From NCBI GenBank assembly GCA_038204465.1, contig JBBRCX010000145.1:1-9086 (forward strand): a DNA stretch of 9,086 nt. Reading direction: 5' to 3'. Positions 1 to 3,995 of the stretch are shown in pieces. Made by a program: the position numbers and the translations under genes. Origin of the DNA: JBBRCX01 sp038204465. Lineage in GTDB: Bacteria; Planctomycetota; Phycisphaerae; Tepidisphaerales; Tepidisphaeraceae. Every line of letters begins with the position of its first letter. Position 1 is the stretch's first letter. The notes below the pieces were generated by a model that was not told where the DNA came from, made no database searches, and worked only from the letters and a program-made list of their open reading frames with translations.

Positions 1-102
1 GATTGCCGTGCGCATGTCTTCCTCACTCAGCACTTGAAGTGCGTGAGGCGTGGCGACGACCTGGCCGAGATCGAACTTCGGCATTGGCGCGTGCAAAGTC
101 AT
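1..102 (-). CDS. Small conserved protein of unknown function, N-terminal part (cut by window edge)
   Basis: The minus strand opens at an ATG (100-102) preceded by AAAGGAG with a 6-nt gap to the start, and stays open for 34 codons to the window edge. The product begins MTLHAPMPKFDLGQVVATPH. The FDLGQ-VATP-AL stretch resembles a family of short (roughly 90-110 residue) bacterial proteins often found on plasmids and integrated elements. Some database entries give these an unreliable restriction-subunit name, so I assign no function. A second ATG at codon 7 would give the MPxFDLGQ start usual for that family, but the ribosome binding site favours the first. The gene runs out of the window to the left, so its C-terminus cannot be judged. 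The reading frame is well supported; the family assignment rests on memory of the motif. Confidence 0.72.
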   Translation of the reverse strand, partial: MTLHAPMPKFDLGQVVATPHALQVLSEEDMRTAI

Positions 103-132
103 CGAGCTCTCCTTTCGAAAAATGAGCGCGCA

Positions 133-160
133 GGGAATTCCCGCCCGTGCACACGCACGG
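133..160. other. Palindrome and hairpin upstream of the left-edge gene
   Basis: GGGAATTCCC (133-142) is a perfect 10-bp palindrome. Just beside it CCGTGC (145-150) and GCACGG (155-160) form a 6-bp inverted repeat around a 4-nt loop. Both lie 30-60 nt upstream of the minus-strand start at 102, where a promoter or leader would be. They could be an operator, a leader hairpin or chance. The rest of 103-316 shows no credible gene. Confidence 0.3.
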
Positions 161-316
161 TCACGAGGATTCCTGTTGCGGCCTATGAAGGTGCAGATCT
201 AACTACAGCCAATCACAGAACACGCAGACGCGCAAGCTGTGCGATCGCAAAATCAACGAGTTGAGGAGAGTAAGAGACCGCCGACCCAGGCCGATGTGGG
301 CCTCGAGATGCATTGG

Positions 317-523
317 CTATCGCTGCTCTTCGATCCTTCGAAGCAGGACCCAGGCTTTGGTACCGAGCGCCGAGCAGATGCGAATGAAGACGCCCACCGT
401 CGGCTCGTACGCGCCGCGCTCCAGGTGGCTGACGTATTCGCGGGTAACCCGCGCCTTTGCCGCCACTTGCTCCTGGGTCAGCCCCGCGACCCGCCGTGCT
501 TTCTGTAGCTCTTTGCCAATCAC
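317..523 (-). CDS. Small XRE-family helix-turn-helix transcriptional regulator
   Basis: This 68-residue protein is essentially one XRE/Cro-C1 type HTH domain (residues about 5-60): LTQEQVAAKARVTREYVSHLE, split at residues 15-25 and 26-35, gives the helix-turn-helix with the recognition helix near 27-35. It likely binds DNA as a dimer, like Cro-type repressors and controller proteins. The start is GTG (521-523), without a clear Shine-Dalgarno. The same GTG is kept in the related copy at 8665-8667, which supports the choice. A perfect 16-bp palindrome lies 36 nt upstream of the start and overlaps a plus-strand promoter. By analogy with small XRE proteins, autoregulation and control of the outward gene are likely. 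No toxin or methyltransferase partner is visible beside it. What it controls is inferred; the HTH family is clear. Confidence 0.85.
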   Translation of the reverse strand: MIGKELQKARRVAGLTQEQVAAKARVTREYVSHLERGAYEPTVGVFIRICSALGTKAWVLLRRIEEQR

Positions 524-541
524 CGGCGCGCAAACTAATCC

Positions 542-571
542 TTGACGCCGGCCAAGTCTGTGAAGTATACT
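542..571 (+). promoter_or_regulatory. Sigma70-type promoter TTGACG-18-TATACT, left copy
   Basis: TTGACG (542-547) and TATACT (566-571) are separated by 18 bp and read on the plus strand, away from the XRE gene. Transcription would begin near 578 and run toward the PEP-CTERM gene at 727, leaving a leader of about 150 nt. Both boxes are exactly conserved in the right copy. The -10 box lies inside the palindrome, so a protein bound there would block this promoter. On the minus strand the same palindrome offers TATACT, but no -35 match lies at the right distance. Confidence 0.6.
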
Positions 572-575
572 TCAC
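560..575. promoter_or_regulatory. 16-bp palindromic operator GTGAAGTATACTTCAC, left copy
   Basis: GTGAAGTATACTTCAC is a perfect inverted repeat, as expected for a dimeric HTH protein. It lies between the divergently oriented XRE gene and the promoter it overlaps. The same 16 bases recur at 8704-8719 although neighbouring sequence has diverged. Conservation and position make it the probable binding site of the XRE regulator; binding itself is inference. Confidence 0.65.
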
Positions 576-610
576 GTCCGCTAAACGATGGGTGCTATGG
601 AAGGCATGAC

Positions 611-626
611 GCGGCTCCTCAGCCGC
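611..626 (+). other. Leader hairpin upstream of the PEP-CTERM gene
   Basis: GCGGCT and AGCCGC form a perfect 6-bp stem with a CCTC loop, in the predicted leader between the 542-571 promoter and the ATG at 727. No U-tract follows, so it is not a typical intrinsic terminator. It could stabilise the transcript, or be chance in GC-rich DNA. A 25-codon reading frame (588-665) covers it, but has no ribosome binding site. Confidence 0.3.
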
Positions 627-726
627 AAGCTTTCCACGAAAGGGAGGTGCGACCGACGAATCTAGACGATTGCTCGTGCCAGAAACGCTGTGGTCCGTTT
701 TCAATTTGATCAAAAGGAAGGAGCAC

Positions 727-1482
727 ATGTTCAGTCGAAGAATTTTATTCATTCTCCTGGGTATCAGTATCTGCTTCTCGGGGCTTCGCGTGGCATCCGC
801 TGGAACTGCCGCGATAACGGTGGGTGCCGGAGACACGACTTGGCCCAACAAGCCCGCTGTTGAAATATTCAACCCAACCGCTCAAGCCCCCTTCGGCAGC
901 ATCCATGTGTACACGGAGGCCGAGCTCGGCGATGCTCAGAGCTTTCGCGTCACTAAGAGCTTCTCGGCGGATTCAATCTTCGTTGGCTATCAAGCCTTCA
1001 ATAACCCGCCGCGCCAGACCGCGGACGTGGCCATCTACCGGGTTAGCGATGTGACCGCCAATACGCTTGTAACGACGGATCCCATTGCACGCGGTACAGC
1101 ACTTCGGATCGTGCCAACGAGCGTTAAGACAGACTCCACGGAATTTAAGTTCTTCCGGCTCGATATTCCCGGAGGCTTAACGCTCAATGCAAGCACCGGC
1201 AATGCCGGCTATGCGCTGCGGTTTGTCGCGCAGGGCGGTACGCTTTCGCAGCCTTTCGAATGGGCGGGTCGAGATACGAACGCTCCTTCGGATCGAGCAG
1301 CGTATGTCCAGGGCGTCAAGGACCCGACTACCGATTTCGCGTTGGCGCTCACCGGCTCAGTTGTGCCACCACCGCCTACCGGAGTGCCGCTGCCGCCGGC
1401 GGCGTGGTCCGGCCTGGCATTATTGGCGACGTTGGGAGGCGCACGTCTCGTTCGCGTGCGTCGCGGACCACAAGTCAGCTAG
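727..1482 (+). CDS. Secreted PEP-CTERM-type protein of unknown function
   Basis: The 251-residue product has an N-terminal signal peptide (MFSRRILFILLGISICFSG, probable cleavage after an ASA near residue 25). A Thr/Ser/Ala-rich extracellular region with likely beta structure follows. The C-terminal tail at residue 220 is VPLPPAAWSG, then a hydrophobic stretch and the basic cluster RLVRVRR. This tripartite tail matches the VPLP variant of the PEP-CTERM signal, which exosortase recognises to process and place proteins at the cell surface, often alongside exopolysaccharide. The ATG at 727 is chosen because AGGAAGGAG precedes it closely; an in-frame TTG at 670 would add 19 residues that hide the signal peptide. 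The middle region matches no enzyme I recognise, and no exosortase gene is in view. Expression may come from the palindrome-covered promoter at 542-571. Confidence 0.85.
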   Translation: MFSRRILFILLGISICFSGLRVASAGTAAITVGAGDTTWPNKPAVEIFNPTAQAPFGSIHVYTEAELGDAQSFRVTKSFSADSIFVGYQAFNNPPRQTADVAIYRVSDVTANTLVTTDPIARGTALRIVPTSVKTDSTEFKFFRLDIPGGLTLNASTGNAGYALRFVAQGGTLSQPFEWAGRDTNAPSDRAAYVQGVKDPTTDFALALTGSVVPPPPTGVPLPPAAWSGLALLATLGGARLVRVRRGPQVS

Positions 1483-1496
1483 GACTCCGTGCTCTT

Positions 1497-1538
1497 AAAA
1501 CTCATGAACTCAGGGCCTGCGAGCCATGGGTTTTTTGT
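1497..1538 (+). terminator. Possible weak terminator after the PEP-CTERM gene
   Basis: A GC-rich segment with short complementary arms (GGC...GCC within 1514-1527) is followed by a T6 run near 1531-1536, downstream of the stop at 1480-1482. The stem is short, so the call is weak. A longer bracket, GGACTC (1482-1487) against GAGTCC just after the T run, might strengthen the fold. Confidence 0.25.
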
Positions 1539-1574
1539 TGAGAGTCCGTGTGCTTCCCGTGGCGGAGAAATGAA

Positions 1575-1599
1575 AAGGTCAGACGATGAATCTGACCTT
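1575..1599 (-). terminator. Intrinsic terminator of the small conserved gene at 1614-1922
   Basis: AAGGTCAGA (1575-1583) and TCTGACCTT (1591-1599) form a perfect 9-bp stem with a 7-nt loop. Read on the minus strand, the stem lies 14 nt after the stop of the 1614-1922 gene and runs into TTTTCATTTC. Stem, spacing and U-rich tail fit a Rho-independent terminator. It may also act weakly for plus-strand transcripts. Confidence 0.65.
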
Positions 1600-1613
1600 A
1601 TAGATAGGTTGCG

Positions 1614-1922
1614 TCACGATGCAGAGCGCGCCGCCGGACGGGGTGTGCGTTTCAGTCCCGCCCCGTCCTGTGCTCGCTGCGCGGTGATGAAGCTGTGGGC
1701 GTCGTAGAGCAGCTTCGCCGCATTCATGAGGTCGTCGTAGCCGAACGAGTGCGTGTCGTGCCACACGTCCTCTTCGCGGTATGAGCGGACCAGTGCGACG
1801 TTGTACATCGGGCCCGTTCGGGTTTCGTTGCGCCAGACGGTGGCCTTGAGGCTGCGGTGACGGAGCGTGTGAACGGGCTTGTTCGAATTTGCTGTCGGCG
1901 GCTGCTGCTGTTGCGTAGGCAT
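1614..1922 (-). CDS. Small conserved protein of unknown function (KPVHTLRH / SFGYDDLM type)
   Basis: This 102-residue reading frame starts at ATG (1920-1922) with AAGGAG six nt upstream. A Gln/Pro-rich start (MPTQQQQPP) precedes a compact core at residues about 20-83. The core begins KPVHTLRHRSLKATVW, continues with a GPMYNVALVRSYRE strand-like segment and ends in HSFGYDDLMNAAKLLYDAH, which looks helical. The core resembles a family of single-domain proteins I associate with Planctomycetota, often near mobile DNA; its function is unknown to me. The Arg/Ala-rich last 19 residues look unconserved. A good terminator follows at 1575-1599, so the gene looks whole and expressible. The ribosome binding site lies only a few bases from the broken end of an IS630 transposase, so its original upstream region was replaced or reached by a rearrangement. 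Confidence 0.75.
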   Translation of the reverse strand: MPTQQQQPPTANSNKPVHTLRHRSLKATVWRNETRTGPMYNVALVRSYREEDVWHDTHSFGYDDLMNAAKLLYDAHSFITAQRAQDGAGLKRTPRPAARSAS

Positions 1923-1938
1923 AGCATCTCCTTGGGTC

Positions 1939-2302
1939 GACGACCCGTTTTTCGTTCTTGCCGGGAGCCGGAACCTCGGGCTGCGTGCCGATCGGCGACC
2001 ACATTCGCGCCAGCGTCGGGTGGCGATGGATCTCCACCTCGTCTTGGAACACCAACGCCTCGGCGGCCTTCTTCCTCAGCGCCTTTTTTTTAAAACGATC
2101 AGTTCCGCCTTGGACTTCTCGTACGCTGCTTGGTTGCGCTTGCCCTTGAGCGTGTGCTTGGGACGCTGGAACGAGAACCCGTGGCGGTGCAGCAGCCGGG
2201 TGAGTTGGTCCGGGCTGAAGCGGATGCCGGTGGTTTTGGCCAGGTGCAGGCCCAGCCGTGTCACTGACCAGGTCGAGAAGCCGTACCCCAGCGACACCAA
2301 CC
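1939..2302 (-). mobile_element. Remnant of an IS630-family insertion sequence
   Basis: About 364 bp with IS630 transposase coding content survive. Both ends are missing: the homology stops at the small conserved gene on one side and at a hairpin-rich stretch on the other. No terminal inverted repeats or TA target duplication could be recognised. The limits are set from where the protein similarity stops, so they are accurate only to about 10 bp. The element cannot move by itself. Confidence 0.7.
1939..2302 (-). pseudogene. IS630-type transposase fragment (DDE superfamily), frameshifted and truncated
   Basis: Frame A (read from about 2300 down to the TGA at 2076-2078) starts near LGYGFSTWSVTRLGLHLAK and continues into GFSFQRPKHTLKGKR, the DNA-binding second half of the IS630 N-terminal region. 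After the A8 run the protein continues in the -1 frame as KALRKKAAEALVFQDEVE, then HPTLARMWSPIG and PGKNEKRVV. The Asp in FQDE is the first catalytic residue of the DDE triad. The second Asp and the Glu should lie further on but are lost where the frame enters unrelated sequence near 1939. The shift may once have been programmed, since several IS630 elements make the full transposase that way. Loss of catalytic residues and of the N-terminus makes this a dead fragment either way. Confidence 0.75.
2084..2091 (-). other. A8 slippery run joining the two transposase frames
   Basis: On the minus strand the sequence reads GTT TTA AAA AAA AGG CGC TGA in frame A. Re-reading one A at the run of eight A gives AAA AAG GCG CTG, which restores the transposase frame. 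A -1 shift on A AAA AAG-like heptamers is the known mechanism for several insertion sequences; polymerase slippage would serve equally. Confidence 0.6.
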
Positions 2303-2350
2303 CATGATGCTCTCCTGGCGGCTCCGCCGCCGGAAAACGCGAAATCATGG
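2302..2350. repeat. Nested hairpin, possible REP-like or IS-scar structure
   Basis: CCATGAT (2302-2308) and ATCATGG (2344-2350) form a perfect 7-bp outer inverted repeat. Inside it GGCGGC (2317-2322) and GCCGCC (2326-2331) form a 6-bp stem on a 3-nt loop, with flanking CC/GG able to extend it past one bulged base. It sits between the IS630 remnant and the PIWI-like remnant. It could be a REP-type palindrome, a transcription block or the footprint of a lost element. Only one copy occurs in this window. Confidence 0.4.
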
Positions 2351-2385
2351 ATGGGACAGTTGAATGAGTCAATTTGCGGTCCTAC

Positions 2386-2556
2386 TTAGCTCAACTTCGT
2401 CAAAGCCAGCAGCTCGGTGAGCAACCCAACCTCACCCTGTTCGATGTGGTAGAGCTGAACGTCCAGCGTCCGTGGTGCGTAAAGACCTGGGTAGCAGCGG
2501 TAGAAGTCGCCGCTGCCTTGGGCGTAGAGCAAACAGCCGTCGGCGTGAACCGCGGC
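2386..2556 (-). pseudogene. Remnant resembling the C-terminal end of a PIWI/argonaute domain protein
   Basis: Directly after the HD-GYP stop, in the same frame, the minus strand encodes 56 residues before a TAA (2386-2388). They include LLYAQGSGDFYRCYPGLYAP, then RTLDVQLYHIEQGEVG and LLTELLALTKLS. The order of a GS-x-FY strand, YPGLYxP, an acidic-flanked strand and LLALTK resembles the last strands and helix of bacterial PIWI domains, which usually continue as LTKxNWN...PIT. Beyond the TAA the same frame reads PQIDSFNCPI, compatible with that continuation after mutation. No start codon, catalytic residues, MID or PAZ part is present. If right, this is the broken end of a prokaryotic argonaute, a DNA- or RNA-guided defence protein, replaced upstream by the phosphorelay operon. 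The identification comes from motif memory on a short piece and may be wrong. Confidence 0.42.
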
Positions 2557-3573
2557 CTACGCGGCTTCGGCGATTGCGTCCGTGTATTGGCCCCGAATAC
2601 GCAGGAAATGATCCTCCGTCCGCACGAAGCTGTCCACGATCGCCGGATCGAAGTGGCAGCCGGTTTCCTTGAGGATCATTGATTTGGCAATCTCGTGGGC
2701 AAACGCCGCCTTGTAGACGCGCTTGGATGTGAGCGCATCGTAGACATCTGCCAGCGCGACAATGCGACCGCTTAGCGGGATCGACGAGCCAGTGAGGCCA
2801 GCGGGATAGCCGCTTCCGTCAAAGCGCTCGTGGTGGCTGGCCGCGATTTCGCGCGCCATCTCCAGGAACTTCACGCCGGGAAACATCCGTAGTGCCGCGT
2901 CGAGCGTCTGGGCTCCCAGGGCGGCGTGCGTTTTCATGATTTCGAATTCGCGGTCGCTGAGCCGACCGGGCTTGAGCAGCACACTGTCTGGGATTCCGAC
3001 CTTGCCGATGTCGTGCAGTGGGCTGGTGAGGTAGATCAGGCGAACGAACTCTGCATCAATTTGTGCGCGAAGATCCGAATGCAAGGCCAGATCTTTGGCG
3101 AGTACGCGGCAGTAGCTCCGGACCCGTTCCAGGTGTGCGCCGGTTTCGGGGTCGCGGGACTCCGCGAGCTTGGCCATCGCGAAGATTGCCACATCGCGCG
3201 TTTCAAGCGATAGAATGCGCTCGCCTGTACGTACCCTCGCGATCAACTCTGCGGGATTGAACGGTTTTCGAACGAAGTCGTCCGCCCCCGCAGAGAGGCC
3301 TTCAACGGTCTGGTCGCTGGAGTTATGAGATGTCACAAGAAGGATGTAGACATAACCGGGAGGATCATCGGCACGAATTGCGCGACAAAGATCCGGCCCG
3401 TTAAGCTGGGGCATCTCCCAGTCGGAGATGACCAGCTTGAAGCCCTCGGAGCGAACCCGCTCAAGAGCCTCCGCTCCGTCCCGCGCCGACTGGACCTGAT
3501 ACCCTGCGCTGGTAAGGGTCGCCTCCAGTAAAGACAGAAATATTTCGTTGTCGTCGACGATCAGCACTTTCAT
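2557..3573 (-). CDS. Response regulator with HD-GYP domain, predicted cyclic-di-GMP phosphodiesterase
   Basis: The 338-residue protein starts with a receiver domain (1-120): acidic pair Asp7-Asp8, phosphoacceptor Asp51 in SDWEMP, Thr81 and Lys103. The output domain (about 125-330) is an HD-GYP phosphodiesterase. It shows His147 in ETGAH, the HD pair His177-Asp178 in LHDIGKVGIPD, His237-His238 in SHHERFDGSGYP with GYP at 245-247, and ALADVYDALTSKR. All metal-ligand positions I can place are kept, so hydrolysis of c-di-GMP in the cytoplasm is expected, gated by phosphorylation of Asp51. The ATG overlaps the stop of the Hpt gene by 4 nt (ATGA), implying translational coupling and equal supply. 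It is the last gene of the kinase-Hpt operon and its most obvious output. No clear terminator follows the stop. Confidence 0.92.
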   Translation of the reverse strand: MKVLIVDDNEIFLSLLEATLTSAGYQVQSARDGAEALERVRSEGFKLVISDWEMPQLNGPDLCRAIRADDPPGYVYILLVTSHNSSDQTVEGLSAGADDFVRKPFNPAELIARVRTGERILSLETRDVAIFAMAKLAESRDPETGAHLERVRSYCRVLAKDLALHSDLRAQIDAEFVRLIYLTSPLHDIGKVGIPDSVLLKPGRLSDREFEIMKTHAALGAQTLDAALRMFPGVKFLEMAREIAASHHERFDGSGYPAGLTGSSIPLSGRIVALADVYDALTSKRVYKAAFAHEIAKSMILKETGCHFDPAIVDSFVRTEDHFLRIRGQYTDAIAEAA

Positions 3574-3986
3574 TGGCCTGGCCCCTTTCCGAAAGGCGCG
3601 ACTCCAGTATCCGCCGCCAAGACGGCGCGTGCCTTGGGGATGTACGCCAAGCAGCGTTCCGTTTCGGCTCGCAACCGGTCGAATTCCTCGGCAAGGGGCG
3701 CAAGATTCGGTTCACGCGCCAGAAGTTCGATGCGCGCCGCGCACTCTCGCACACCCGCGGCAGCGAGCGCTCCGGCAGCGCCCTTGAGGCCATGCGCTGT
3801 TCGGGCGATTTCCCCGGTGTCCCCGGCCGCCAGTTGTCGCCCGATTGTCACGAGGTCCGCCCGCAACTGCGTCTCGAACTTTTCCAGAAGTGAGCCCGCA
3901 ATCGCCACGCTCTTCATGCACCGCTGTAGCAGCTCCTGAGTGTCCAAAGGAGCCGCGGTCACATCGTATTTGTCCGTGTTGTTCAT
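3570..3986 (-). CDS. Histidine phosphotransfer (Hpt) protein
   Basis: The 138-residue protein is a single Hpt four-helix domain (about 15-115). The phosphorylated residue is His65 in TAHGLKGAAGAL, the standard HxLKG signature, and helices on both sides are Ala/Leu/Glu-rich. Such proteins have no catalytic activity; they carry phosphate between the receiver of a hybrid kinase and a response regulator. AGGAG lies 6 nt upstream of the ATG, and this site overlaps the kinase stop codon (TAG at 3996-3998), so translation is probably coupled on that side as well. Only 9 nt separate it from the kinase and it overlaps the HD-GYP gene by 4 nt. That arrangement points to a dedicated carrier. The Pro/Gly-rich last 12 residues look disordered. 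Confidence 0.93.
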   Translation of the reverse strand: MNNTDKYDVTAAPLDTQELLQRCMKSVAIAGSLLEKFETQLRADLVTIGRQLAAGDTGEIARTAHGLKGAAGALAAAGVRECAARIELLAREPNLAPLAEEFDRLRAETERCLAYIPKARAVLAADTGVAPFGKGPGQ

Positions 3987-3995
3987 CGGTTACTC

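Larger units (their letters stand above)
424..577. repeat. XRE cassette repeat, left copy (regulator 5' part plus promoter/operator)
   Basis: This 154-bp stretch aligns without a gap to 8568-8721 (constant offset 8144). I count 26 mismatches, about 83% identity. It contains codons 1-33 of the XRE gene, the leader and the promoter/operator, and ends just after the palindrome. Mismatches are spread through the coding part and cluster between the -35 box and the palindrome. The -35 hexamer and the last 26 bases, including the palindrome, are identical. The divergence argues for an old duplication or two separately acquired related cassettes rather than a recent copy. Confidence 0.85.

Noticed and set aside
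288..303. AGGCC/GGCCT inverted repeat after the XRE gene as a terminator
   Set aside because: The stem is only 5 bp and no U-tract follows on the minus strand.
1..577. Toxin-antitoxin or restriction-modification system with the XRE protein as control protein
   Set aside because: No toxin, nuclease or methyltransferase is visible beside the XRE gene; the partial gene at 1-102 only carries a loose database link to restriction systems.
213..872. Minus-strand open frame of 219 codons across the XRE promoter region
   Set aside because: It runs over the XRE gene in another frame and antisense to the PEP-CTERM gene, and its product is low-complexity Arg/Ala/Gly.
1579..2055. Minus-strand open frame of 158 codons taken as a complete transposase C-terminal protein
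   Set aside because: Only the first 39 residues match a transposase. The rest overlaps the small conserved gene in another frame, so it is a chimeric reading.
2374..2682. Plus-strand open frame of 102 codons
   Set aside because: It is antisense to the PIWI-like remnant and to the end of the HD-GYP gene, and shows no recognisable motif.
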